DNA from: Isoetes taiwanensis
Lineage: Eukaryota; Streptophyta; Lycopodiopsida; Isoetales; Isoetaceae
Length of the DNA: 64,000 nucleotides
NCBI GenBank assembly: GCA_021234155.1
Contig: JAJEKV010000014.1
Coordinates: 9,877,563 to 9,941,562, forward strand
Reading direction: 5' to 3'
In this document: positions 44,917 to 55,159 of the stretch, piece by piece
Layout: the number at the start of each line of letters is the position of its first letter
Numbering within the stretch: position 1 is the first letter of the stretch
Notes under the pieces: generated by a model
Seen by the model: only the letters and a program-made list of their open reading frames with translations
Database searches by the model: none
What the model was told of the DNA's origin: nothing
Program-made: the position numbers and the translations under genes

Positions 44917-45732
44917 GTTTTGCAAGCCCTGCCTTTTGCTCTGTTTTCTTCCGCCATAGCTGCAAATCCATGGCCTAAGGAAAAGTAACCGATTAAGTGA
45001 CATGGTAGGTAGATCATCGGTGGCAATCATATGCCTACTCCTAGGAAGGTATATTGACGGTTTACATATAGATATGGTAAGGCAGGAGTCGGCATACTGC
45101 AACTGTAATATGATATAAGCATAGCAAGCTGAACTAGGCAAATTTTCTTCAAGGGTCAATGACTAAGCAGACATTAAATATCCCATTAATACATAAGTAA
45201 TTGTATAGAAGTGCTGAAGGTTTGGAATATCGAGTGGAAATATATCCATAATTTGGATCCATACTCGGGAAAAATGGCTATCATGGTATCTGTGATCTCA
45301 TTGAATCACTGGAATTTAAGCGACCTAGGAAAATCTACTTTATAATTGCAAGAATTTAGTTGCCATTTGGCATATATATCGAGATGTGATTCGTGGAAAG
45401 CTAGAACGTTAATGGCGTCTAAGGGCATGGATCCATAAGGTACAGATCATAAAATTACGCATAATTTACGTTTTGTAAGGAGGTTTAAGTTCCTAAGGTG
45501 TGCAATATGGATGTAAGATTATGCATGAGTAAGATGAGAACGCAGTCGCCTACCAAAATGGAAATGAATTTGCATTCATGTCCATTCTGGTGAGATGCCA
45601 ATAGTGTGGGATGTAGTGTCCACACAAGGTCAGGAGAATTCAGCTAAAAATGAGCGGCAACAAATTATACCTAGCATTGCGAACCGTAAGTAGTTGATAC
45701 CAAGTCATGGCCATGAAATATAAACATAGGTG
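44917..45732. other. Unassigned spacer
   Basis: No gene could be supported between the gypsy element and the first LINE sequence. The minus-strand frames running in from the LTR (45026-44733 and 45159-44779) are not coding in any recognisable way. Confidence 0.4.
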
Positions 45733-46146
45733 CCATCTCACTCATCCTCAAGGTCAAGGATCCTCAGACTTGTCATCTGTATATAAGATCTTAACCAAGG
45801 CTTTTGCAGAGCGAGTGAAGGGCATCTTCGAAGAGTACATCTCAACAACCCAATCAAGTTTTCTTCCAAAACGATGCATTCTGAACAATGTTGTTTTTGC
45901 TTATGAGGGAATCTATTAGGAACGTAAGCAAAACCTTCCAGTTGTATACTTTAAGCTTGATTTTGCAAAGGCTTATGGCAGTGTTAGCTGGGAATTCATG
46001 CGACGATGTATGCTAAGGCTGGGATTTGGGGAATAATTCACATCATATATTATGAAGCTGCATGTCTCTGCTCGGACGATTGTTATATTCCATGGTGAGC
46101 CATCAGATGGTTTCTCACTCAGTCGTGATATTCGCCAGGGATGCCC
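45733..46146 (+). mobile_element. LINE reverse transcriptase, N-terminal part (5'-truncated)
   Basis: The frame gives SSVYKILTKAFAERVKG, then TTQSSFLPKRCILNNVVFAYE, then KLDFAKAYGSVSWEF, then SLSRDIRQGCP. These are the early RT blocks of an L1-type plant LINE. The usual F-D-x-x-K-A-F-D reads D-F-A-K-A-Y-G, so the second aspartate is lost. Two stops are present. The protein stops at QGCP where the LTR element enters, and continues at 51207 with the next block. No endonuclease domain is upstream, so the copy is 5'-truncated. The left end is not defined by a target duplication. Confidence 0.85.
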
Positions 46147-46904
46147 TGATACGGCACTAGCTTGGGGGCGTGGCTCAGAGAAGGATTTGCAGAAACAAAC
46201 ACAAAGGCAAGGGTCTTTCATTAACGTTGATTGTATAGCCTTAGGCGTTTTTAAATTATAAATTACAATAGGAAACCATTGAAATGAAAAAGGGTTATAA
46301 AGAAACCATTACAATTTAAAGCAACCATTTAATAAAATAACGAATTAGTACAAATGTTAAATGCGTTAACAAAAAAAATAACAAACAAAAGGCAAACGCG
46401 ACCTACGACAGACGGAATTGCCGGATCAGCTATTCTTTAGCTGAAAAAGGTCCGATATGGCTGAAATTAGTCTCTGAGGCCTTGTAGCAGGCCGAATTGT
46501 TGAAAAGGGCTATCGGAATTAGCTTAAGATGAAAAAGGTAAATCCAAAAATAGATCACAAACACCTTTTAGAATAGTATAAGAAGGAATTGATCTGCAGA
46601 ATTGGACAGCCGTAAGTGCCTAGCATGAGATAGAAGCCTGCTTACAGTAGATCTCTTGATAACTTGTGGTTGAATCCTGTGTTTCCCTTAGCTCTAGAGA
46701 ATTCCAGAGAATCCCAGAGAGGCTATCCGGTGGTTAGCGACTCGAGTGGGAGGAATTTGAGCTTAGACTTACCCGTGTTTGCAAATCGAGAGCCGGTTGG
46801 GTGGATAAGTTGTCTTAGAGACTTGATCACGGAGTTCAGTCGATTGGATTAACCGGTGTTTGTTAGTTTTGCGATAGATTTCTGATTAGAAACCGTTTGT
46901 ATCA
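46147..46904 (+). repeat. 5' LTR of the gag-only element
   Basis: Starts TGATACGGCACTAGC and ends TTTGTATCA. The copy differs from 50440-51206 mostly at CAG or CTG sites, for example TATCCGGTGG (about 46725) where the right copy has TATCCAGCTGG. Confidence 0.93.
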
Positions 46905-46906
46905 AT

Positions 46907-46917
46907 TGGTATCGAGC
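46907..46917 (+). other. Primer binding site, initiator-Met tRNA type
   Basis: TGGTATCGAGC starts three bases after the LTR end. As at 22608, the A inside CAG is missing relative to TGGTATCAGAGC. Confidence 0.75.
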
Positions 46918-46941
46918 TGTTGCATCCTAAGATTACGTGAA

Positions 46942-47395
46942 ATGGCCCGAGAACAAATTTAATCTTCCCGCATTTCGGTATAACCAAAGCTATGAATCTT
47001 TCTTTACCCGCAGTTGCGATTGATTGGCATGCCTACATGCGCTAATTTTGAGGAAAATCAAAGGAAACTTGAATATGTAGCAATTACGTATGGGCATTTG
47101 CGGACATATTCCATCGACCTCCTTTGCTTTTGCCAAACACGCCACCGGTTATTCCACCAACACACGATTCTCCCTCTGCGGTTGCCAATGCGAAACGGTC
47201 GAATTAAATGGTTAGAAGGTAGAAGGAATGCCGTCATATCACCGGGGAGATAAGCCCGGAGTCCACCGGCGGTTAAGGATTCACGGCGGTTGGGAAAGTT
47301 TCTTTGAAAGAGTAAAAGCTACGGAGGAGCAGAAACTGCAAGCTATGGACAAATATTTAACTGACGTAGCCAGAATATGAAATGCAGGACTTCTT
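46942..47395 (+). pseudogene. gag N-terminal part, frame-broken
   Basis: An ATG at 46942 opens MAREQ soon after the primer site, as gag start codons usually do. Near 47298-47375 a frame reads SFFERVKATEEQKLQAMDKY, the helical N-terminal part of a plant gag. Stops and frame changes separate these parts. The rest of gag resumes at about 49262. The assignment rests on position and on the later gag core. Confidence 0.55.
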
Positions 47396-48783
47396 CTCCA
47401 GCTCCAAAAATTAAGGGTATAACTCATTAAGTGGATTTGGTTCTGGGTTATAACTTGTGTTAGAAGGTACCTAATACATGGGATTTCCAGCATATACAAC
47501 AATGGTATTAGGGCCATGCTAAATTCTTTTAAATAGGATCTCTAATGAGTAGGTTTTATGAACTTGTTAAATGTCAAATGTTAGCTTTGAAATTGCCCCC
47601 GCATAATTGAGACTAAAGCTGGGACTGGACTGATAAAGCTAGGCCTTATGTAGATTAAAAGATGGTAGCAGGTCTCTATACCATTAAGAAGGTAGGAATA
47701 TATCTGAATGTATATATTAGCAGCTCGTTTGGAATGCACATAGCTACATGGTAATGGAATTTTTTTTTTTTTATTTATGTTGCTCTACAATGTGAATGCC
47801 TGGAGCCAATATACTTTCGTTCATCTCCATGCAGTGTGAGTACTTTGCTATGGATAAAGGGGTACTGCCTCGACTTTATCAGATCATTTCTGAATGACAA
47901 TAGTGTTCTTAGCACTCACGTGTTCTTCCATGCATTCTGGCACACCATCATGCCACATAGAGAGGAGGATCTTTACAAAGTTGAGGTTCTTAGCTGTTAA
48001 GGCAAGATCCCATGGTACATGAATTGTAATTCAAGATGTGAATGAGTGCATGATCATTCAAGAGTACTTTCCCTCAATGATCACAAGAAGATGTACTTAT
48101 GATGTGCCTATAGAGTGGTATCTTGATACTCCATGGTAGGGCCCACTATTAAGAGGTTGAACAGAGCGTTCATAGCTCTATATAGTTCCCAAATCTAGTG
48201 CTCTGCATTGAAGTGTCACAATCTCCCATCCTTTATTTACGTAATATGGTGTGGTCGATGAAGGAAATATCCCTGAGGTCAAGAAGTAATTCCTGTTATG
48301 TTGTTCTACTGATTTCAATCATTATATGAAATCACTAAGCATGAAGAAAGGAAAGGAAAGATGGGAAGAATCCTTAGATTTCATTTTGGAATTCACCATT
48401 AGGGTTTGGTGGCCTTCACAACTAGAGTTTGCCTATGAGAATTAGTCATAGACTTCGAGAATTGTGGTGTTGAAACTATAATAATATATAACGGAAGATC
48501 AACGACTTGTGAAAATACTTTAAAGGTAATAAGAAGTTGAATTTCTGGTGAAGAACAGCGTGCACTGGATTGATATATGGGAGTAGATTATAATTACAGG
48601 CTAGGATAAGAGTATACATGGAAAAACACATGTGTAGACATATAGGTAGTGAGGATTGTACAATGTAGTTGGCAACTATGAGCATAGCTATGTGGCTATG
48701 TCAAAACAATCACATACGACTTTAGACTTAGGAATGGCTCACACACGTTACTATATCACATAATAACAAGGTAGCGCTCGTGG
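47396..48783. other. Unassigned insert inside the gag-only element
   Basis: This AT-rich stretch interrupts gag and has no recognisable coding. A T-rich run lies at 47760-47774. The origin is unknown; it precedes a LINE fragment on the same strand. Confidence 0.45.
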
Positions 48784-49261
48784 ATGTTGGAACGATTTAG
48801 TAGTATCAAATACTACATTAGTGATGATATCAAGGAAAATCAAGTAGGCAAAGATGAAGGCAGGTCTGCAGAGGAACAAATCCAGCAGGCAAAGACGAAG
48901 GCAGGTCTGCAGTGGTTTCGTTGTACATGCTTCTTTTTCCGTGTGGCTAAGAGGCGTTGCATGACGTCAACCATGTCCACATTGCTTTTACCGGATGGCT
49001 CGGTGCTAACAGAGCCAACCGAACTTAAGCAACATCTGCATAACCACTTTCAGACTTTTTTTTGCGGAGAAATGTCTTCCCTTTCAATCAGAAATGCGAG
49101 ATGCTATTTGGTGTAGGATTTGCCCATCATTTTTTATGAGCAGCATGTGTCAATAGAGGTGGTTATGATAGCTGATGATTTAGGTTCGGCAGTCTTTGAA
49201 CTGAAAAGAGGCAAATGCCCAAGTTTGGATGGTTTTCCAATTGAGTTCTACCAGGAGTACG
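48784..49261 (+). mobile_element. LINE fragment inside the gag-only element
   Basis: The frame from 48784 reads IQQAKTKAGLQWF and later LLLPDGSVLTEPTELKQHLH, the linker between endonuclease and RT in plant L1-type LINEs. It ends with KRGKCPSLDGFPIEFYQEYA at about 49206-49266, the first RT block. Its position in the LINE protein would be just before the part found at 45733. There is a direct repeat GGCAAAGANGAAGGCAGGTC at 48848 and 48889. Confidence 0.8.
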
Positions 49262-50056
49262 CAAGGGCGTAAAAAATTGTTACCTCAGATAAAAACTTGG
49301 GCAGCTTTTAGAAAAGCATTCGAGTCGCATAAGTTGCATGCAAATTATTACCCAGATCTTAAAAGACAGTGGGATCTTTTTAAGCAAGGGGAACATGAAT
49401 CGGTACGTCATTTTTATTCCAAGTTCTCCTACTTAGCGGTACAGATGGGAGAATTACAGCCAGGAGGACTATCTGAAAGTGAAGTGACGCGAAAATTTAT
49501 AGCTGGACTGCGAGATCCATTATATGCAGAGCTATGTTTTGCAGAACCATCGACTATTGATGAAGCGGTGCGAAAGGCTGAAGCCGCAGAGATGAAACTC
49601 AACCCTAGTATAATATGGTATAATATCTGGGAGGGGTATCCTCAGGAGAAAAATTTTAAGCCAGATAATGGCAAGGCATCTGAAAGAGAGAATAAGCGGT
49701 ATCGAGTAAGTGCTTTGCCTGGCAATGATGAAACCCGTACGAAGAGAAGTAATGGAGAATGCGGGATGGCCAAAGCACAGGCAAATGCACCCCCAGGAGG
49801 ATGTTTTATATGTGGAGGTCCACATTATAAGAATCAATGTCCAAAAGTCATATCCAAAGGGGATCCTGAGCAACCAAAGGAGGATACTCGAGCAAAAACC
49901 CGAACAACTACGCAGATTGCCCATGTTCGTGTTGCAGAAGAAGTTCCTGAAAAGGTTCTTGAAAGTTCCCACGCTAACTCTAAGTTTGACAAAGAAAAGG
50001 CGGAAGACTATGAAAGAAGTCGGCTTCAAATCGGCTATGTGGGTAAAAACAAGTAG
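49262..50056 (+). CDS. gag C-terminal part with zinc knuckle
   Basis: The open frame (whose first methionine at 49229 lies in LINE sequence) reads IKTWAAFRKAFESHKLHANY, then WDLFKQGEHESVRHFYSKFSYLA, then KFIAGLRDPLYAELCF. This is the retrotransposon gag core (W-x-x-F-x-x-x-F followed by the Q-G/S-V-x-x-Y/F-x-x-F helix). The zinc knuckle CFICGGPHYKNQCP (49802-49843) has the C-x2-C-x4-H-x4-C pattern for RNA binding. The frame ends at 50056 with no protease after it. Gag assembles into particles and packages RNA. About 80 residues of the usual gag seem to be missing between this and the part at 46942-47395. Confidence 0.88.
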   Translation, partial: QGRKKLLPQIKTWAAFRKAFESHKLHANYYPDLKRQWDLFKQGEHESVRHFYSKFSYLAVQMGELQPGGLSESEVTRKFIAGLRDPLYAELCFAEPSTIDEAVRKAEAAEMKLNPSIIWYNIWEGYPQEKNFKPDNGKASERENKRYRVSALPGNDETRTKRSNGECGMAKAQANAPPGGCFICGGPHYKNQCPKVISKGDPEQPKEDTRAKTRTTTQIAHVRVAEEVPEKVLESSHANSKFDKEKAEDYERSRLQIGYVGKNK

Positions 50057-50159
50057 AGTAAAATGTCTGTGTAGACATGTGTTTGTTGAATGATTTGAGC
50101 ATTGTATTCATTTGGTTTGAGATAATGAAAGTTTTTTTCAAATAAATGTTGCTCTAGAT

Positions 50160-50375
50160 TTAGAAGGGGGCAATTGTGACTGCAGCACAAAAGCCAGACC
50201 CTTAGAATTGTAAGGCAGATGGTAAGTTTACCAGCCTAGAAGAAATCCTTTCAAAGCAGATAGTCAGAAAGAAAGGTGGTTTAGAAGAAATCCTTTCAAA
50301 GCAGATAGTCAGGTGACTAGCTTAGAAAGAAAGGTGGTTATTCCAGACAAAGCAGATAGTCAGTTGACTAGCTTT
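50160..50375. repeat. Short tandem repeats upstream of the 3' LTR
   Basis: GAAGAAATCCTTTCAAAGCA occurs twice (about 50239 and 50284). The phrase AAAGCAGATAGTCAG occurs three times (near 50256, 50301 and 50349). A similar GACTAGCTT also recurs. The stretch has no coding and ends near the purine-rich GGGAAGGGAGGGA (50424-50436) that likely serves as the polypurine tract. Confidence 0.75.
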
Positions 50376-50439
50376 GGGAAAGATTGTTACTCCCTAAGGC
50401 AGATGATCGAGGACGATCAGCCTTGGGAAGGGAGGGATT

Positions 50440-51206
50440 TGATACGGCACTAGCTTGGGGGCGTGGTTCAGAGAAGGATTTGCAGAAACAAACACAAAGG
50501 CAAGGGTCTTTCATTAACTTGCATTGTATAGCCTTAGGCGTTTTTAAATTATAAATTACAATAGGGAACCATTGAAACGAAAAAGGGTTATAAAGAAACC
50601 ATTGCAATTTAAAGCAACCATTTAATAAAACGACGAATTAGTACAAATGTTAAATGCGTTAACAAAAAAATAACAAACAAAAGGCAAACGCGACCCACGG
50701 CAGACGGAATTGCCGGATCAGCTATTCTTTAGCTGAAAAAGGTCCGATATGGCCGAAATTAGTCTCTGAGGCCTTGTAGCAGGCCGAATTGTTGAAAAAG
50801 GCTATCGGAATTAGCTTAAGATGAAAAAGGTAAATCCAAAAATAGATCACAAACACCTTTTAGAATAGTATAAGAAGGAATTGATCTGCAGAATTGGACA
50901 GCCATAAGTGCCTAGCATGAGATAGAAGCCTGCTTACAGTAGATCTCTTGATAACTTGTGGTTGAATCCTGTGTTTCCCGTAGCTCTAGAGAATTCCAGA
51001 GAATCCCAGAGAGGCTATCCAGCTGGTTAGCAGACTCTCAGAATTGGGAGGAATTTGAGCTTAGACTTGCCGTGTTTGCAAATCAGAGCCCGGTTGGGTG
51101 GATAAGTTGTGCCGAGAGACTTGATCTGGAGTTCCAGGTCGATTGGATTAGCCGTGTTTGTTAGTTTTGCAGATAGATTTACAGTTAGAGAAGACCGTTT
51201 GTATCA
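50440..51206 (+). repeat. 3' LTR of the gag-only element
   Basis: Starts TGATACGGCACTAGC and ends TTTGTATCA, followed by the target duplication TGCCC (51207-51211). This copy keeps CAG and CTG at sites where the left copy has CG forms. Confidence 0.93.
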
Positions 51207-53145
51207 TGCCCTTTAGCACCACTGCTTTTCACAATTGTCGCAGAGGCGTTGTCACAGTTATTCACCGTTGCAACCGAAGAGGAACTTCTCCATGGTCTTG
51301 CAATGGAGGATGACACACAAGAGGTTTGCAATCATTATGCAGACGACACGTTTCTCTTTCTAGTCGCTAATGCTGAGAATCTTGTAGCTGCCAAATTGCT
51401 CTTAGACACTTTTGCACTGGCTTCCGGTGTTCTTGTGGGGTGGCAGAAGTGTACAGCATTATGGACATTGGATACTCAGACTCCGGCGTGTGTCCATGAT
51501 TATCCATGGGAATTACTTGCGCATGGACAGGCCAGCAAGTTGTTGGGGATTCCAGTTGGCATCCGTGTTACTATGGGAGCTGCATGGGAGGAGATCATTA
51601 AGGGTTTGGAAAAGCACTTGTTTTATTGGTCCATCACAAAGTTGTCTCTTGCAGGTCGCATTACAATGGCCAAGTCAGTCCTTAGTAGTATCCATATTTA
51701 TATGGCATCCTTACTGCTAGCCCCACAGATCAAAGTACGTGAGCTCATTGCAATAGTTCAGAACTTTATATGGGCGGGTATTGAGGAAGGTGCTGTGATT
51801 AAGGTGGCTTGATCGAAGTGCATCCTTCTAAAATGGACAGGTGGTCTGGGTATGATGGACTTCCTACTATAGAGCAATGTCCTTATTGCAAAGTTCATCT
51901 GGAGACTCCTGAATGGTGAAGATGACTCTCTTGGTTTACGCCTTCTTAGACAAACTCTTGGTCACTGTATCCCTCTAAGCAAGAAGGCTATCAAACCAGT
52001 CCTACCTTGGGCATTATTTCAGACTTTGCAGCCTTTTCCAAGTGCTTCTCCATTTTTGTGTGGCTTGTTGACAGCGTGAAAGGCAGTCAAACATCTTTTC
52101 TAGCCATGGCCCTCTATCCACACTCTATTGGAGACTCCATGGTGGTGGGGACCACTGCCTCTAGACCCCTCAGCACCTCCATTGACAGCATCAGTTCATC
52201 CCCTTACACGGAGATGATAGGTTCTTGCAGGTGTTGTCTCTATTCAAGCATGGTATGAAGCAGGTCGCCTACTATCTTGGCCTAAATTTCAGGCAGAGTT
52301 CCCGCTCTCTCGTTGGGATGTGTCTCTATGGGAGAAGGTCGCAGAAAATTTGCCTCTTATAATGCAAGTTGATGTTGCTGAAAGGGTTCCATAGGACTGT
52401 CATAAAAATATTCACAAAGGCAAGCACTTTGTCAAATCAGTATATCGCCTTTTTTTAGCACCACAGCCCCTCCAGTTGCCAGATGGATGGCACCTACAGG
52501 TTCCACAGCCCACTTTGTGTCGTACATGGCGATGGCTTTGAGATAGGTTGCTCCACCCTAAAGTCTCTGTACTATGGTGGAAGGTTATCTACAGGTGCCT
52601 GCTTGTTAATGCCTTTCGACATCGCTATAATCCTCGCATATCTGCAGTATGCCTGCGCTCCATTTCAGACGTTGCGACTCTTGAGCACTGTCTCTTTGAT
52701 TGTCCAAGGGTTCAACCAGCGTGGTCCTGGCTATAAGCTTTGTTTAATAGTACATTGGACTGTCGATGCATCCTCTTGGCGTCCTATCCCAATGCATGGC
52801 CTCTAGCTAAACAGAGGACATTCCATCTTTGTTCTGGTTGACTTCTGTGGTCGATATGGGAGCATCGCAGACACCACATCTTTCAGGACATTTATTCACC
52901 TGCACGTGGTATTAGTACGATGGCTCAGCAAAAGATACTGACAACCTACGAGTGTTCCTCCCTTGAATCAGAAATGATGGAACACATCTAGATTCAGTAC
53001 CTATTCTAGAGTGAGTACATTATGCTCCAGGCTCGTCCTCCCGTGGCATCTTTTTGTGCTTACACAGTTAGATGAGACATGTAAATTTTATACTTTTTAT
53101 CTGATTAATAAACTTTTTGGCTTTCGTCCTTCAAAAAAAAAAAAA
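51207..53145 (+). mobile_element. LINE reverse transcriptase, C-terminal part, and poly(A) end
   Basis: Past the LTR element the LINE resumes with the LAPLLFTIVAEALS block. The frame at 51249-51812 contains HYADDTFLFL, the catalytic Y-A-D-D, then LLLDTFALASGVLVGWQK, LLGIPVG and AGRITMAKSVLSSI, all RT thumb-region motifs. Near 52548-52736 the zinc-binding RT end (HPKVSVLWWKVIYRCLLVN, with paired C, H and C) is visible. Stops and frame changes lie between. The sequence ends with a TTCAAAAAAAAAAAAA tail at 53131-53145, the 3' poly(A) of a LINE. In active copies this protein nicks DNA and reverse-transcribes its own RNA at the target. Confidence 0.9.
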
Positions 53146-54000
53146 TGATATAAAAGAGAATAGCCAGAGTAAGTCTAGTATATACAATGATGTTACATCC
53201 AAAAACATCCCGAATCGATTCTTTTCTTACACTTTGAAATTTATTCCTAATCCTTTGCTTCAAGATTCTCCTTATTATGCCATCAATAATGGGTCACGAT
53301 AATTGTACACCGGGTTGGTGGATTCTGGAGCAAAAGAAACCGGCTTCTGTGATGCCTTGTCTGTCCTTCACGGGCTCCTTGGCCTCAGTCCGTCAGTCTA
53401 GGCCTGACTGTTATCAGTTTGGGCCAGTAAATCCTGGCCGTCGTTTGCGACATCGAATCTGAGCCGTTGAGTAGGATCCATGCTCCATAATTCCACCCAT
53501 GTATCCTTGTTCTGGGAGGACATACCGGTGAATCCTAATGCCAGGATGCTGGCATATTGGATTCCACTACGTGGTAGTTGCTTCATTATCGATGCTGTCT
53601 GCTTTGGAGTAGGTGTCAGGTCGTACCAAACACCAGCCAGACCTCACTGGCCAAATCCATGCCGTCGACGCTCTCCCCACATCCCCACCGTCCTGCACCA
53701 CCGACTCCAGGAATCCCCCTTGATGTATCCCGGCAGAAAGCACCCGTAGGCAATCCTTGTCGCCAGACGTCCATGGCACATTTTGTACGTCCGTTCATGG
53801 TTTGGGATCGCGCCCTCGTAATCTCGGCGCTGGGTTTGTTGACCAAGTTGATCCCCGACTTTGGGATCCCCATATGTGAGCCCGGATGTCAGAATCCCCT
53901 GCACCGTGGATCCCTGCATGGGGTTGAAAGACAATCTGGGCTGATGTCAAGCTTATGCAAGCAAGGTCAATAATACTCAGCAAGGTTGGTCATAACATTT
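53146..54000. other. Unassigned, GC-rich part at 53280-53960
   Basis: Several open frames overlap here on both strands, for example plus 53578-53973 (131 codons) and minus 53934-53644 (96 codons). On the minus strand one frame reads KQTASIMKQLPRSGIQYASI and then GFTGMSSQNKDTWVELW, which has a protein-like feel, but no family could be named. The true strand is undecided. Confidence 0.3.
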
Positions 54001-54151
54001 TGTTGAAAATAAGATATCTAACACCTCAGCAAATATGGATATAATTGTTGAATGGATTCAAGAAGAAGTTTCCATCTCCGTTGGAAGTGTTAGATCGAGA
54101 ACTTAGATATCGGGAAAAGGGAAACATAACTGAGTTGTTTGCCAAAACAGA

Positions 54152-54697
54152 TACTCTGTTTTCATATCTGGAGGCAATTGGAGTAGGACTCTCATATAAG
54201 TTTCAAATACTTGCAATATCCAGAGCATTCTCAAATTTTGGCCAGTTGCCTACGTTGATAAGAAGCATTAAAAAAATGGAGATGAAGCCGAAAGGTATAT
54301 TAGGACTGAACTGAAACAAAGCTTTCAAGGAGAGAATGAAGATGAACCAGAAATCTTGTATGCATCAAGGTCACATTGTAAGTCTCAAAACACTTCATGA
54401 AGGGGTATAGGCCCTTTCTTTTACTACTCTGTTTGCATATCTGGAGGCAATTGGAGTAGGACTCTCATATAAGTTTCAAATACTTGCAATATCCAGAGCA
54501 TTCTCAAATTTTGGCCAGTTGCCTACGTTGATAAGAAGCATAAAAAAAAATGGAGATGAAGCCGAAAGGTATATTAGGACTGAACTGGAACAAAGCTTTC
54601 AAGGAGAGAATGAAGATGAACCAGAAATCTTGTATGCATCAAGGTCACATTGTAAGTCTCAAAACACTTCATGAAGGGGTATAGGCCCTTTCTTTTA
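54152..54697. repeat. 273-bp tandem duplication within gag
   Basis: The copies start at 54152 and 54425 (TACTCTGTTT, then CATATCTGGAGGCAATTGG). Identity is near complete; a run of A's differs in length (about 54269 against 54542). Confidence 0.93.
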
Positions 54698-54826
54698 CTG
54701 TTGTGCGCAGGGTCATTTAAAGTTTAACTACCCTAAGCTTTTGAATTGAGAACATAGCAGATGCTTTAATTGTGATGGTAAAAGGCACATGACTGCTCAA
54801 TGTCCAAGTTCTAGAGAAAATAACCG

Positions 54827-55103
54827 AGGAAATAAAGGCAGGGGAAGATCTAGTACATGAAGTCTTAGTTCAAGGGGAAGAGCAAGAAGGTATATTGGCA
54901 TAAATGTGACCCAGAAAGTGCAAGAAGCACATTAGCAAGACCCGAAGGACGAAAATGATGAAAATAACTGAGGAAATAAAGGCAGGGCAAGATCTAGTAC
55001 ATGGGGTCTTAGTTCAAGGGGAAGAGCAAGAAGGTATACTGGCATAAATGTGACCTGGGAAGTGCAAGAAGCACATCAGCAAGACCCGAAGGACGAAAAT
55101 GAT
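54827..55103. repeat. 144-bp tandem duplication within gag tail
   Basis: Copies start AGGAAATAAAGGCAGGG at 54827 and 54971. The offset is 144 bp, a multiple of three. The second copy runs into the small poly(T) insertion at 55116. Confidence 0.9.
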
Positions 55104-55115
55104 GTAAATGCATCA

Positions 55116-55158
55116 TTTTTTTTTTTTTTTGAAGAACTGTGTCATCAATATATTAAAA
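55116..55158 (-). mobile_element. Tiny 5'-truncated retroposon with target duplication
   Basis: A run of 15 T's is followed by about 28 bp that read, on the minus strand, ...ACACAGTTCTTC before the poly(A). This resembles the LINE end at 53131 (GTCCTTC before poly(A)). The piece is flanked by GTAAATGCATCATT (55104-55117) and GTAAATGCGTCATT (55159-55172), a 12-14 bp duplication with one mismatch. This is the mark of LINE-type insertion of a very short cDNA. Confidence 0.75.
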
Positions 55159-55159
55159 G

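Larger units (their letters stand above)
46147..51206 (+). mobile_element. gag-only LTR retrotransposon inserted in the LINE
   Basis: LTRs of 758 and 767 bp start TGATAC and end GTATCA. The target duplication TGCCC lies at 46142-46146 and 51207-51211. The insertion splits the LINE codons for QGCP and the following LAPLLF. The internal region is about 3.5 kb and carries gag pieces and a separate LINE fragment, but no protease, RT or integrase. It therefore looks like a non-autonomous, gag-bearing element, possibly rearranged. Confidence 0.93.
54045..55103 (+). pseudogene. copia gag with zinc knuckle and tandem duplications
   Basis: The first frame reads ITELFAKTDTLFSYLEAIG, then AISRAFSNFGQLPTLIRSI, the helical gag core. 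The same segment is repeated by a 273-bp tandem duplication. The zinc knuckle CFNCDGKRHMTAQC (54762-54803) follows the C-x2-C-x4-H-x4-C pattern. It is followed by a basic RG-rich tail (GNKGRGRSST), repeated by a second duplication. Stops occur in both copies. Gag packages element RNA. Confidence 0.8.

Noticed and set aside
49532-50029. 165-codon minus-strand frame
   Set aside because: It is antisense to the gag frame with its zinc knuckle and has no motif of its own.
46142-51211. Segmental duplication of a host region (46147-46904 and 50440-51206)
   Set aside because: TG...CA-type ends, a primer site and a five-base target duplication show that the pair are LTRs.
51412-51720. 102-codon plus frame
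   Set aside because: It overlaps the LINE RT frame carrying the YADD motif and has no independent support.
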